Shown one piece after another: positions 17,436-26,702 of a stretch of 64,000 nt of DNA. Made by a program: the position numbers and the translations under genes. The DNA is from Pseudomonas azotoformans (GTDB lineage Bacteria > Pseudomonadota > Gammaproteobacteria > Pseudomonadales > Pseudomonadaceae). The notes beneath the pieces are model-generated. The model had not been told where the DNA came from and did no database searches. It was given only the letters and a program-made list of their open reading frames with translations. Every line of letters starts with the position of its first letter. Positions within the stretch are counted from its first letter, which is position 1. The DNA is taken from positions 5,394,001 to 5,458,000 of the forward strand of contig NZ_CP014546.1 in the NCBI RefSeq assembly GCF_001579805.1. Reading direction: 5' to 3'.

Positions 17436-18140
17436 ATGAACACTGAACAGTACTTCCCCCTGCCCGATTTGATCCCGAACGATTTGCTGGAGCGCTTCCG
17501 CCAACTCAGCCCCGCACAACTGTGCGACGGCATGCAAAGCCTCGGCATCCCGCGCAACGGCTGTATGGACGCTGACCTTATGCCGCTGGATGAACGCAAG
17601 GTGATGCTCGGGACCGCCTACACCGTCGACACCGAAGACGGCGACAACTTCCCGATCCACGTGGCCGTGTACCAGGGCCAGCCGGGCTACGTGCTGGTGG
17701 TGGCCGGCAAAGCCTACCCCGGCCGCGCCTACATCGGCGATCTGATGGCCGGCGCCGCCCAGGCCGTGGGCTTGGCCGGCATGGTCATCGACGGCTGTGT
17801 GCGCGACAAGGTGCCGTTGGCACAACTGGATATCCCGATCTACGCCAAGGGCTTCATGCAACGCAGCCCCGGCAAGCAAGGCCCTGGCAAGATCAACGCC
17901 AGCGTGACCTGTGCCGGTGTGGAAGTTGCGCCGGGAGACCTGGTGTTCGGCGATTACGACGGCGTCACCGTGGTGCCCCGCGCGCGGCTATTGGAAGTGC
18001 TGGAGGCCTCCGAGAAAAAAAGTGCGTATGAAAACCAGCGCCGCGAGGTGATCGACGAATACACTCGCTGCCGAGACAGCGGCCTGCCTCTTCCCCCACT
18101 GGCCCCGGCGTGGGTCACCCAACTGCTGGAAGGCCAGTAA
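17436..18140 (+). CDS. RraA-family protein, probable class II aldolase (HMG/CHA aldolase-like)
   Basis: This 234-residue protein has the RraA/HMG-CHA aldolase fold. The active-site phrase is MVIDGCVRDKVPL: the Arg-Asp pair binds pyruvate and Mg2+ in 4-hydroxy-4-methyl-2-oxoglutarate / 4-carboxy-4-hydroxy-2-oxoadipate aldolases. The second metal/substrate strand reads GDLVFGDYDGVTVVPR. It is longer than the ~160-residue RNase E regulator RraA and sits in a catabolic operon, so an aldolase or oxaloacetate-decarboxylase role is more likely than RNase control. It starts 9 bp after the dehydrogenase gene. Confidence 0.88.
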   Translation: MNTEQYFPLPDLIPNDLLERFRQLSPAQLCDGMQSLGIPRNGCMDADLMPLDERKVMLGTAYTVDTEDGDNFPIHVAVYQGQPGYVLVVAGKAYPGRAYIGDLMAGAAQAVGLAGMVIDGCVRDKVPLAQLDIPIYAKGFMQRSPGKQGPGKINASVTCAGVEVAPGDLVFGDYDGVTVVPRARLLEVLEASEKKSAYENQRREVIDEYTRCRDSGLPLPPLAPAWVTQLLEGQ

Positions 18141-18157
18141 CGCCCAAGGCTGCACCC

Positions 18158-18174
18158 GGGGTGCCTGGCACCCC
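18158..18174. terminator. Intra-operon hairpin between the aldolase and transporter genes
   Basis: GGGGTGCC-T-GGCACCCC forms a GC-rich hairpin just after the aldolase stop. It has no U-tract, so it is more likely to stabilise the upstream message or reduce transporter expression than to terminate fully. Confidence 0.45.
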
Positions 18175-18219
18175 AACCCGCTGCGCTCACTATAAAAATA
18201 ATATTGTGGAGACGTTCAG

Positions 18220-19581
18220 ATGCTGACAGTTCTGGGCTATGTGTTGATCACGTCGTTTCTGTTGCTGGTCATCAAGCAAAAACTCTCGCCATTCACCGGC
18301 CTGATCGTGGTATCGCTGGCCGTTGGGGTGCTGGTGTGCCTGTTCAACGGCGTGCCGATGGGCACCATCATGACGTGGGTACGCGAGGGCCTGTTCTACT
18401 CGCAGAACGAGGCCGGCAAGGTCTCCCTCGGCACGGTCAACCCCACGGTGATGATCCTGTTTGCCGTGCTGTATTTCAGCCTGATGATGAACGTCGGGCT
18501 GTTCGATCCGCTGTGCACCTTCCTGATTCGCAAGGCCAACGGCGACCCGCTGAAAATCATCCTGGTCACAGCCTTTACCTCGGCCGTGGTCACCCTGGAC
18601 GGCGACGGCACCACCACCATCTTGATCATCACCACCGCGTTCCTGCCGCTGTACAAACAGATGGGTATGAAGCTGTCGAACCTGGCGATGCTGATCATCC
18701 TGCCGTGCGGCCTGGGCAACTGCTTGCCATGGGGCGGTCCACTGGCACGCGCGGCGGCGGTGCTGAATGTGGAGGTCAATACGTTGTTCGTGGCGATCTT
18801 GCCGATTCTCGGCGTGTCGTTCCTCTACGTGTTTTTCATGGCCTACCTGATGGGCATCAAGGAGCGCAAACGCCTGGGCTTTGTGAAGGGTGAAAAAGGC
18901 ATCGTGACGCCCGAGCAAATCCTGCAGATGGTCAATGTTATCAAGGACCACGACAAAGCACTCAAGCGCCCGCGCCTGTTCCTGTTCAACCTGGCGCTGA
19001 CCCTGGGCATGCTGGTTATCCTCATTGCCGGCTGGGCCAGCGGTGCCGTGGTGTTCATGCTGGGTACCGCGATTGCGCTGACCGTCAACTACAGCGCCGT
19101 GGAACAACGCGAACGCATCACCGCCAACGGTGGCGACGCCGTGGCCGTGGCCTCGATCATCCTGGCTGCGGGGTGTTTCCTGGGCATCTTCAACGGCAGC
19201 GGCATGGCCGGCGCCGTGGCCGAACACATGGCCAGCCTGATCCCGGACTCCATGGGCAGCCACACCGCCCTGATCTTCGCCTTCCTCGGCGCCCTCGCCT
19301 GCTATGCCTTGCCGGTGGACGCCTACTACTTCGGCATCCTGCCGGTGGTGGCGCCCATTGCCTACAAGTTCGGTATCAGCCCGACCGAGATCGGAGTGGC
19401 GTCGTTCATGGGGCAGGCGCTGCGGTATGCCAGCCCGACGGTGGCGTGGTTGTTCCTGCTGATGAACCGTACGGAGATGACGTTCGGGGAGTACCAGAAG
19501 GAATTCTTCAAGTGGTCGATCCCGATGTTTTTCATCTTTTTGATCACGGCGATTGTGACGGGGGAGTTGCCGGTGGGCTAA
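18220..19581 (+). CDS. CitMHS-family citrate/hydroxyacid transporter
   Basis: This 453-residue polytopic membrane protein has about 12 hydrophobic segments and is of the ion-transporter/CitM superfamily. Family-like stretches include TLDGDGTTTILIITTAFLPL and ILPCGLGNCLPWGGPLARAA. CitM proteins import divalent-metal-complexed citrate; relatives take other organic acids. As the last gene of the sigma-54 operon it most likely imports the substrate metabolised by the dehydrogenase and aldolase. GTGGAGA precedes the ATG. A large palindromic repeat follows 10 bp after the stop and could end transcription. Confidence 0.9.
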   Translation: MLTVLGYVLITSFLLLVIKQKLSPFTGLIVVSLAVGVLVCLFNGVPMGTIMTWVREGLFYSQNEAGKVSLGTVNPTVMILFAVLYFSLMMNVGLFDPLCTFLIRKANGDPLKIILVTAFTSAVVTLDGDGTTTILIITTAFLPLYKQMGMKLSNLAMLIILPCGLGNCLPWGGPLARAAAVLNVEVNTLFVAILPILGVSFLYVFFMAYLMGIKERKRLGFVKGEKGIVTPEQILQMVNVIKDHDKALKRPRLFLFNLALTLGMLVILIAGWASGAVVFMLGTAIALTVNYSAVEQRERITANGGDAVAVASIILAAGCFLGIFNGSGMAGAVAEHMASLIPDSMGSHTALIFAFLGALACYALPVDAYYFGILPVVAPIAYKFGISPTEIGVASFMGQALRYASPTVAWLFLLMNRTEMTFGEYQKEFFKWSIPMFFIFLITAIVTGELPVG

Positions 19582-19590
19582 ACCCAATCC

Positions 19591-19725
19591 TGTAGTGAGC
19601 GGGCTTGCCCCGCGCTGGGTGGCGAAGCCGCCCTAAACCCAGGCACCGCGGTGTTTCAGACAGACCGAGTCGCCTGGGTTTGGGGCGGCTCCGCCACCCA
19701 GCGCGGGACAAGCCCGCTCACTACA
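19591..19725. repeat. REPIN-like inverted repeat pair
   Basis: Two long arms of about 54 bp in inverted orientation. The left arm starts TGTAGTGAGCGGGCTTG and runs through CCGCGCTGGGTGGCG to AAACCCAGGC. The right arm is its near-exact reverse complement and ends CAAGCCCGCTCACTACA. A short loop (about 25 bp) separates them. The same composite design, with the same GCGCTGGGTGGCGAAGCCGCC inner block, recurs at 51585. This is typical of Pseudomonas REPINs mobilised by a RAYT transposase; no RAYT gene is visible here. Confidence 0.85.
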
Positions 19726-19886
19726 ATGACCTCAGTGTGCCATTAGCACACTTGTGCTAATCGACCCTTCTCCCTTGCGGCGCTATATTCCCCGGCACTT
19801 CCAACGCTCTCCCGGCACCGTGCATCCCTTGCGCGTGGGCGCGTTGTGCGCTGGAAAAACCATAACAACCCCAAGGAAGAAGCACC

Positions 19887-20222
19887 ATGAAACTGCAATC
19901 CTCCGTTACCCGTCTCACCCTGCTGGGCGCCTTGATCATTGGCGTGGCCGGCTGCAGCAATATCAAGCCTACTGAAGACCATCTCAAGACGCTGTCGGAA
20001 ACCAACCTGGGCGAGCCGGTCAAGCGTATCTCCAACGTGCGCAGCGACTCGATGACCACCTACTACGTCGCCAGCGCAGCATCCGGCGAGTACAACTGCT
20101 CGGTGCCCAGCGGTGCCAGCGGCGGCATGTTTGCCGTTGCCAGCTTCGGCATGATGAAACCTGCCGCCTACTGCCAGCCCAAAGGTGCACGCGGTAACCC
20201 ACTTCAGGGCTTTACCCAGTAA
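19887..20222 (+). CDS. Small lipoprotein, unknown function
   Basis: This 111-residue protein has a lipoprotein signal with lipobox VAGC ending at Cys23, and a good ribosome site (AAGGAAGA) before the ATG. The mature part is short, with two later cysteines (YNCSVPSG and AYCQPKG) that could form a disulfide. No domain is recognised. It converges with the hybrid kinase gene and overlaps it by 11 bp. It should sit in the periplasm, anchored to the outer or inner membrane; Ser at +2 favours the outer membrane. Confidence 0.8.
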   Translation: MKLQSSVTRLTLLGALIIGVAGCSNIKPTEDHLKTLSETNLGEPVKRISNVRSDSMTTYYVASAASGEYNCSVPSGASGGMFAVASFGMMKPAAYCQPKGARGNPLQGFTQ

Positions 20223-21825
20223 CCGCCTCCTGACTCAGTTCCCGCAGAACACCGCGCAGTTCAGCGGGGCGCACAGGCTTGGAGAGAATGGCGATCTGAC
20301 GGTCGTGCAACGCGGCCTGGATTTTCTCCACATCGTGCCCGGTGAGGATCAGCGCCGGGACCGCCCAACCACGTTGTTCGCGCAGGGCGTCGATGCACTC
20401 GATGCCGGTGGCGTGGTTACCCAGGTCGTAGTCGGCGACGATGATGTCGCAGTCACTGACCAGATCACGCCCCGAAGACTCCGCCTGCACCTCGCACCCC
20501 CAGCGCTCCAGCAGCGCCTGGGTGGCGAGCAGCACGTTGTGGTCATCTTCGACCAGGCACACCTTCAAACCGGTGAGCAACCCGGCCTGGCGCGTGTCGT
20601 CGCGCGGTGCCGTGGCTCGCGGCGCGGTGGCCAGAGTGAGGCCATACAGGCTCACGGAAGTGCCACGGCCCACCCGTGAGCGCAGGCTCACGTGCACGCC
20701 CATCAACTGCCCCAGGCGCTTGACGATGGACAGCCCGAGGCCCACGCCTTCGACGTCTTTGTCACGCAGGTGGCGTACCCGATAAAACTCCTCGAAGACC
20801 TTTGACAGATGCTCCTCGGCAATCCCCCGCCCCCGGTCATGAATCTCCACCGCCAAGCCGCCGTCGCGAATACGCACGCCGATCAGCACCGGACGCTGTG
20901 CGCCATATTTGAAGCAGTTGGACAGCACGTTCTGCACCATGGTCGCCAGCAGCGCCGGGTCAACCAGCACCCAGTGCGCACACGGTCGCAGGCGCAGTTC
21001 CACGCCAGCCCAACGCGCGGCCTCGGCGTTCTGCCGCACCAGGTCGGCAAGGAAGTCGCCCAGGTGCACCGCCTGGTATTTGGGCAGCAAGCGACCGTTA
21101 TCAAGGGTGTAGAGGTCGAGAATCGAGCGGAACAGTTGCGACACGTTCAGCAGCGACCGGTCGATGTTGTCCACCAGCCGCCGCTCTTCATCACCCAGGC
21201 GCGCTTCGCGCAGGCACGCGGTGAACAGGCCGATGGAGTGGATCGGCTGGCGCAGGTCGTGGCTGGCCTGGGCGAGGAAACGGGACTTTTCAAGATTGGC
21301 GGCGATGGCTTGCTCGGACGCCTTGCGCGTGCGCTCCAGCAGGATATGCGCGTACACCGGGATCACCGTGCTGGTGATCATCAGCATCAACACCATGAAA
21401 GGTTGCGCCTGCCACACCGGCGTGAGGCGATACACGATCAACAGCGCGAGCAACGCCAACGCCGTGGCAATCGCCAGGTATCGCGAGCCGTAGCGCATGC
21501 CATTGCCGAGGTTGACCCACACCATCACCGCATACAACGGCAGTGCTGCCTCCCCACCGACTACCATGCCAAACGAGGTGCCGGTGTAGTCGTGAAGCAT
21601 CCCGAAAATCCGCCGCGCCGGGTAGTGTCCTGGCCATCGGGCGATGACTTGGCGCAACACAATGGAGGCCAACAGGAACAGGAAGATATACAGGATCACC
21701 GGCAGGTAAGTGTCCACCGACTGTCCCGGCAGAAAGCCCAACACGCTGATGTAAACGATAGCGATGGAGGCAACCACAATGCGCAGGTTGGCCTGGTCGA
21801 GTTCGGAGTTGGTCTCAAGACTCAT
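20212..21825 (-). CDS. Hybrid sensor histidine kinase / response regulator
   Basis: This 537-residue protein starts at the ATG at 21825. The N-terminal ~165 residues hold about five or six membrane segments without a large periplasmic domain. A HisKA domain follows, with the phospho-acceptor in FLAQASHDLRQPIHSIGLF, then an HATPase domain (NVLSNCFKYGA, IHDRGRGI, GLGLSIVKRLGQ) and a C-terminal receiver with acidic cluster VEDD, phospho-Asp in VADYDLG and Lys in LSKPVRP. It is divergent from a NarL-type regulator gene with ~115 bp between starts, so the two are a likely phosphorelay pair. The signal is unknown; the membrane-embedded sensor suggests an envelope or lipophilic cue. Confidence 0.92.
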   Translation of the reverse strand: MSLETNSELDQANLRIVVASIAIVYISVLGFLPGQSVDTYLPVILYIFLFLLASIVLRQVIARWPGHYPARRIFGMLHDYTGTSFGMVVGGEAALPLYAVMVWVNLGNGMRYGSRYLAIATALALLALLIVYRLTPVWQAQPFMVLMLMITSTVIPVYAHILLERTRKASEQAIAANLEKSRFLAQASHDLRQPIHSIGLFTACLREARLGDEERRLVDNIDRSLLNVSQLFRSILDLYTLDNGRLLPKYQAVHLGDFLADLVRQNAEAARWAGVELRLRPCAHWVLVDPALLATMVQNVLSNCFKYGAQRPVLIGVRIRDGGLAVEIHDRGRGIAEEHLSKVFEEFYRVRHLRDKDVEGVGLGLSIVKRLGQLMGVHVSLRSRVGRGTSVSLYGLTLATAPRATAPRDDTRQAGLLTGLKVCLVEDDHNVLLATQALLERWGCEVQAESSGRDLVSDCDIIVADYDLGNHATGIECIDALREQRGWAVPALILTGHDVEKIQAALHDRQIAILSKPVRPAELRGVLRELSQEAVTG

Positions 21826-21941
21826 GGGGTTACGTCCTTGTGCGGCAATCAACAAATCCAACTTGCGTCACAGGCAGGCCTCGGACGCGGTGGTAAGGTA
21901 GCATGCAATCGCACAGCCTTGCCCCAGGAAGGAGCACCCAC

Positions 21942-22544
21942 ATGACCGGTCGCATCATCATCGCCGACGACCATCCGATGTTTCGCGAAGCCATGCTGCG
22001 CACCGTGCAGCGCTTGCTACCGGACGCCGTGGTGCAGGAAGCCGGCGACCTCGACGGGGTACTCGCGCTGATCCGCGAAAGCGGCGAGGTCGACACCCTG
22101 ATCCTCGACCTGCGCTTCCCTGGCCTGACCTGCATGAGCCAATTGGTCGACCTGCGCCAGCAACTGCGGCGCACCACGTTGATCGTGGTGTCGATGGTGG
22201 ATGACCCGGCGTTGATCGATCAAGTGATGGCATTGGGCGCAGATGGCTTCATCGGCAAGAACATCGCCCCCGACGAGATCGGCCAGGCGCTGCTGGCCAT
22301 CCGCGAAGGCGAAGTACTGGTCAAGTTCGCCCCCTCCGGCCTGCTGCCACTGGACACCCACACCCTCACCGCCCGCCAGCAGGACGTGCTGCGCCTGATC
22401 GCCCAGGGCAAGACCAACAAGGAAATCGCCAAGGCCCTGGATATCTCGCCGTTTACCGTGCGTATCCATGTGTCGTCGCTGCTGCGCACGCTGGATGTAC
22501 CGTCGCGGGCGGCGGCGGCGGTGAAGTATTCCGGGGAGTTCTAG
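21942..22544 (+). CDS. NarL/FixJ-family response regulator
   Basis: This 200-residue protein has an N-terminal receiver (acidic pocket ADDHP, phospho-Asp in LILDLRFPG, Thr/Ser region VVSMVDD, Lys in FIGKNIAPDE) and a C-terminal LuxR-type helix-turn-helix (LTARQQDVLRLIAQGKTNKE and IAKALDISPFTVRIHVSSLL). I chose the ATG at 21942, preceded by GGAAGGAG. It is divergent from the hybrid kinase and is its likely output partner. The target genes are unknown. Confidence 0.92.
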   Translation: MTGRIIIADDHPMFREAMLRTVQRLLPDAVVQEAGDLDGVLALIRESGEVDTLILDLRFPGLTCMSQLVDLRQQLRRTTLIVVSMVDDPALIDQVMALGADGFIGKNIAPDEIGQALLAIREGEVLVKFAPSGLLPLDTHTLTARQQDVLRLIAQGKTNKEIAKALDISPFTVRIHVSSLLRTLDVPSRAAAAVKYSGEF

Positions 22545-22975
22545 GCGTTCTCATTACCCGCGCGGGTGAAGGAATAGCGGTCAATATCGGTACGCAGCTT
22601 CCAGCCTTGGCCTTGCCAATAATCAGCGGCGCTGATGTTGGTCTTGAACACATCGAGGTGGCATTTGTGGATGCCCAGTTGCGCCAGCGCGTCGAGGCAG
22701 CGTTGTGTCAGCGCCTGTGCGATGCCTTGGCGACGGTACTCCGGCAGCACCAACGCATGTTGCAGATAGCCGCGACGCCCGTCATGGCCGCACATCACGC
22801 AGGCGATCAGTCGTCCTGCGGCTTCAGCGACAAAACTCAAGCCAGGGTTGCGTGCCAGATAGCGCTCGGTGGCGGAGCGGGAATCGGCGTCGCGCAGGGA
22901 GATGCCGGGAGTGCCTTGCATGAGCGAGAGAACGGCGTCGTAGTCGGCTGGGGTCATTGTGCGGATATTGAGCAT
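22541..22975 (-). CDS. GNAT-family N-acetyltransferase
   Basis: This 144-residue GNAT protein starts MLNIRTMTPADYDAVLSLMQ. The acetyl-CoA-binding motif A reads HALVLPEYRRQGIAQALTQR, and motif B ends with an aromatic cluster (DYWQGQGWKLR). The start is the ATG at 22975; the upstream open frame has no good start signal. It overlaps the response regulator stop by 4 bp, convergently. The substrate is not predictable. Confidence 0.88.
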   Translation of the reverse strand: MLNIRTMTPADYDAVLSLMQGTPGISLRDADSRSATERYLARNPGLSFVAEAAGRLIACVMCGHDGRRGYLQHALVLPEYRRQGIAQALTQRCLDALAQLGIHKCHLDVFKTNISAADYWQGQGWKLRTDIDRYSFTRAGNENA

Positions 22976-23039
22976 GGCGTAAACCTTGTGGAAGTGAGCT
23001 TGCCAAATAGGACGTTCTACTACCGGGTGGGCCCATGGT

Positions 23040-26000
23040 CTACCGCTCCGCCATGCGCTGCCCCAGCGATTCGCGCAACAACGTGCGCGGCAACTCAAAC
23101 CCCTTGAACGGTGTGCGGGTAAACGGGTTATTGGCGCCTTCGGCATACAGCTTGTAGCGCATCACTCCACCGACCACCGGCAAGCTCAAATCGACGCTGG
23201 TGGCAGTGCGCGCGTTGAGTTGGCCACGATTGAGCAGGCGATAGAACGACCACGGCCCCCGAAAACCCAGGCTGACGGTGCTGCCATCGCGCTTGACCAG
23301 GGTCAGGCGACTGTCGCTGCTCTCCCCCCGCACACCCGGCCAGCTCATCGCGATGCCGCGTACCGGGCCGTGGGAATAAATATGCAGCTGGCCATCGACG
23401 CTCAGTGCGCTGTTGAGATGATCGGCGCTCAACGCAATTGGCTCCAAGGTAAACGGTACGTTGAGCACACCTCGGTTATCGAAAAAGGTGTCGCGGATCT
23501 GTTCGACCGCCTTGAGCTGGGTGATGACCTCGGGGCGGATCAGGTAGTCCTCCTGACTGTCGGAATACAACGCATCCAGGTTGTCCTTTAGGAACACTTT
23601 CAGGTACTGGTCGTGAAAACGTTGCACCAGGCCGGCGGGACCAAAGAAGGCCTCAAAGTCCTTGAGCGACACATCCTCCTGGCTGCCGCTCAACGGGTAG
23701 CGTGAGGCCAGGCGTTCCTTGTAGAAGCTGTAGACGTCCGCCTCCCAACGCTGCTCCAGCTCGCGCAAGGCCAGCACCATCAGCACCTGCGAGGTCTGCT
23801 CGGCCAGGTGACGCACCTGCTGGTTCAATGGTTCGGGCAAGCCAGCGGCGATGCGTTGCAGGTTGCGGATCGGGTCCGGGTCGGCTTGCGAGAAACGCGC
23901 CAGCACCACGCCAAGAGCGGCCTTGCCACGGTTGGGGTGGTCCTGCACGGCCTTGGTGTAGTCGTAGACAGCGTTGATCGCCCGCAGGGTCTCTTCGTAG
24001 TAGGACGGCTTGTCTTGCTCAGCGTTGAGCAACCCGGACAGGCCGGCGAACGCGCGGTGAATGCCCAGCGCCTGATTACGCCCGGCCTCTTCACTGGACG
24101 ACTTCTCGTCCTTGCCGGTGACGGGCGGGTAGATCAGGGTGTTGTCGCGCACGGTTTCCAGCAGCCGGCGCAGGGGCGCGGCCGGACCGGTGACCTGCCC
24201 CAGCACTTCCAGGGTTTGGGCCAGGTCGGTGAAGTCGGTGACGGTGAACTGGTTCAGCGCACGGCGCCAGCTGTCGACGTAATCGGCGCTGTACAAGGCG
24301 CGCAACCGTTCGGTCAGCACGCGACGGTCGGCCTCGGAATAATCCAGGTTACGACGCTCGCCGAGTACCCATTGGTCGATCAAGGCCAACTCGGTGACGT
24401 TCTGGCTGTTGGGCTCGAAGTAATCACGGAATCCGCGGGCAGTCAGCAACGGCGATAGGGTCAGGTTTTCATCCAGCGCCGCGCCGCTTTCGCGCTCGCT
24501 CAAGGGACGGTAGACCACGTCAAAGGCCGGGCCGATTTCGTTGCGCAAATCCAGTTCGCCGTGCAAGCGTTCTTTCGCCTGTTGGCGCAGGGTCATGTAT
24601 ACCCGCTGCGCCATGGGCAGCTTGCGCAGTTGTTGCTGGGTCTGCGCGATCAGCTCGCGGTGTTCGGGCAGTTCGACGTCAGCATAAGTCAGCGCATAGG
24701 TCAGGTGGCGCATCAACGCCGCCTGGCGTTGACCCTGACCCGGATAAGCCTGTTGCCATTGCTCGGCCATCCATTGCGCGACGATCTCCGGGCGGCGGTT
24801 ATTGCGGTCCTCGATCATGCGGTACACACGCAGGGCCGCGAGCTGTTCATCGCTGCCCGGCTCGGCGCGGCGGATGACCTCAACCGCCCCCGCGGCAATC
24901 GCCGGCAGGAAGCGCCGCGATAACAGGCTCAAGTACGCCTGGTCGACCATCGGCCCGATCAACTGGCCTTGATACAACCCCATATCGGCCAATTGCGGCC
25001 AGGTCGCCCGATAATCGCCATACACCGTGACCGCCTCACGGATTTCATCCAGCGGCACCAACAGGTTCAGCCCGGTGGGGTCGGCCTGCAGGTCGCTGGC
25101 CTTGCTACTGAACGCCTGGCTTTTGGCCAACACCTGGTCGGCCTTGTCGCGGTTGATGCCGTAGTAGTACCACCAGCCGCCGACCAGCAACGCCCCCATA
25201 AACCCGACCAGCACCGAGCCGCTGAGCAACAACCGGCGCTTGCGTCGCGCCACCTTGAAGTTATCGCCGGCCAACCCGGCCTCGGGATACACCACCTGCT
25301 TCAACAAGTGCTGGGCAAAATACACCACCGAATGCCCCTGCGGCTTGGTCGCGCTGACGGGTGCGGGGAACCCATAGGCCCGCGCCGAGGCTTCGACAAA
25401 CAGGTTCGCCACCACGCCACGCTGATACACAGACGATAGGTACACGCCGCGCACCAACGCAGGCGTGGTGTAGCGGTCACTGCCCAGCACGTCGCCCAGA
25501 AAGTGCAGCAGGATCTCGCGTGAACCGCTGAGCTGGCGCATCAAACTGAACATACGCTCGCGTAAAGCTTGCGGGCCGGGCTCGCCCATGGCCCGTACCA
25601 CTTTCCGGTTGAGCGTCTCGACAAAGCGGTCATAAGCGCCCGCCAGTTCGTCCAGCCATGCGTCAAAATCCTCAACTGCCGCGAGGCTGAAGGTAAAACC
25701 CTGTACTTCTTCCCGCGCCGAGGCGGGCAGATTGGCGAACAATTCTTCAAACCCTTCGAGCAAATCGAACTTGCTCAGCACCACGTACAACGGCAGGCGC
25801 GTGCCCAATTCATGGCCCAACTCGGTCAGGCGCGCGCGCAACAGAAACGCCAGGTTGCGGCGCTCGTTGGGCGGGCGTTCAAACAGGCTGACCATGTCCA
25901 CTAACAGCACTACGCCATTGAGCGGGCGCCGGCTGCGGCTGCGCGCCAGCCAGTCAATCAGGTGGTGCCATAGTCGTTGCTCGGCGCCCGCGGGTAGCCC

Positions 26001-26702
26001 GCTGGGTTGTTCAACTTGGGCGTCCACAGGGTCGGCGATTGCCTTAGTGTCCGCCGCCGCATTGTCGATGGGTACGACGGGGGCTGGCGTCGGTGGCGGT
26101 TTCCGCTCTGGCTGACTGATGAACTCACCGGGCGGGTCGATCAACACCGCGTCGTCGCCGATCCACCAGTCGATGTCGAACGCCAGATCCGGATCCGACG
26201 CCGTCTGCGTGGCGCCGCTACGCGCCGTGCGAGTCAGGGCAAAGCTCTGGCTGGAGCGGCTGATAAAGCTGGACTTGCCTGCATTCTCCTCGCCAAGTAC
26301 CAGGTACCACGGAATCTGGTGCAGGCTGCGGCCCTGATGGTTGTCTCGCACCCGCGCCAGATTGCGATCCAGCGAACGTTCCTGGGCTAGCAAGTAGGCC
26401 AGGCAAGGGTCCTGCACCTGCTGAGCCTGCTGCTGACGGGCTTGCTGCAAGCGGCGTAGTTGACGATGCACTTGACCCGCCCACACCAACAGCGGCACCA
26501 CCACCAATACCACGCTGATCGCCAGGCGCAGCGGCCAGGGCGCCAGTGGTTGCTCGTCGCGCCAGGTCCAGGTCGGTCCCTGCCACCAGAGCCAACCCAG
26601 CGCCACGGCAATCGCCATGATCGCGGCGGCGATGACGACAAGCGTCCCTCGGCGCCGAAGGACTGCAAACCCGCGAGCCAGTGTGCCCAGTTGTTTATTC
26701 AT
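23040..26702 (-). CDS. tssM: Type VI secretion membrane-complex protein TssM (IcmF/VasK)
   Basis: This 1220-residue, full-length TssM starts at the ATG at 26702. It has two N-terminal transmembrane segments (about 20-40 and 59-76), a cytoplasmic NTPase-like domain with Walker A GEENAGKSS (137-145), a third membrane segment (LVGFMGALLVGGWWYYYGI) and a long periplasmic part ending in a beta-rich C-terminal domain that contacts TssJ in known systems. TssM with TssL and TssJ forms the T6SS trans-envelope complex. There is no frameshift. It is divergent from tssF-tssL across a 296-bp AT-rich gap. No tssJ or other core genes are adjacent on its downstream side, which is unusual. Confidence 0.96.
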   Translation of the reverse strand: MNKQLGTLARGFAVLRRRGTLVVIAAAIMAIAVALGWLWWQGPTWTWRDEQPLAPWPLRLAISVVLVVVPLLVWAGQVHRQLRRLQQARQQQAQQVQDPCLAYLLAQERSLDRNLARVRDNHQGRSLHQIPWYLVLGEENAGKSSFISRSSQSFALTRTARSGATQTASDPDLAFDIDWWIGDDAVLIDPPGEFISQPERKPPPTPAPVVPIDNAAADTKAIADPVDAQVEQPSGLPAGAEQRLWHHLIDWLARSRSRRPLNGVVLLVDMVSLFERPPNERRNLAFLLRARLTELGHELGTRLPLYVVLSKFDLLEGFEELFANLPASAREEVQGFTFSLAAVEDFDAWLDELAGAYDRFVETLNRKVVRAMGEPGPQALRERMFSLMRQLSGSREILLHFLGDVLGSDRYTTPALVRGVYLSSVYQRGVVANLFVEASARAYGFPAPVSATKPQGHSVVYFAQHLLKQVVYPEAGLAGDNFKVARRKRRLLLSGSVLVGFMGALLVGGWWYYYGINRDKADQVLAKSQAFSSKASDLQADPTGLNLLVPLDEIREAVTVYGDYRATWPQLADMGLYQGQLIGPMVDQAYLSLLSRRFLPAIAAGAVEVIRRAEPGSDEQLAALRVYRMIEDRNNRRPEIVAQWMAEQWQQAYPGQGQRQAALMRHLTYALTYADVELPEHRELIAQTQQQLRKLPMAQRVYMTLRQQAKERLHGELDLRNEIGPAFDVVYRPLSERESGAALDENLTLSPLLTARGFRDYFEPNSQNVTELALIDQWVLGERRNLDYSEADRRVLTERLRALYSADYVDSWRRALNQFTVTDFTDLAQTLEVLGQVTGPAAPLRRLLETVRDNTLIYPPVTGKDEKSSSEEAGRNQALGIHRAFAGLSGLLNAEQDKPSYYEETLRAINAVYDYTKAVQDHPNRGKAALGVVLARFSQADPDPIRNLQRIAAGLPEPLNQQVRHLAEQTSQVLMVLALRELEQRWEADVYSFYKERLASRYPLSGSQEDVSLKDFEAFFGPAGLVQRFHDQYLKVFLKDNLDALYSDSQEDYLIRPEVITQLKAVEQIRDTFFDNRGVLNVPFTLEPIALSADHLNSALSVDGQLHIYSHGPVRGIAMSWPGVRGESSDSRLTLVKRDGSTVSLGFRGPWSFYRLLNRGQLNARTATSVDLSLPVVGGVMRYKLYAEGANNPFTRTPFKGFELPRTLLRESLGQRMAER

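Noticed and set aside
18190..19587. Long open frame (465 codons) on the - strand, His/Gln/Asp-rich
   Set aside because: It is fully antisense to the CitMHS transporter; composition is typical of the reverse strand of a membrane-protein gene.
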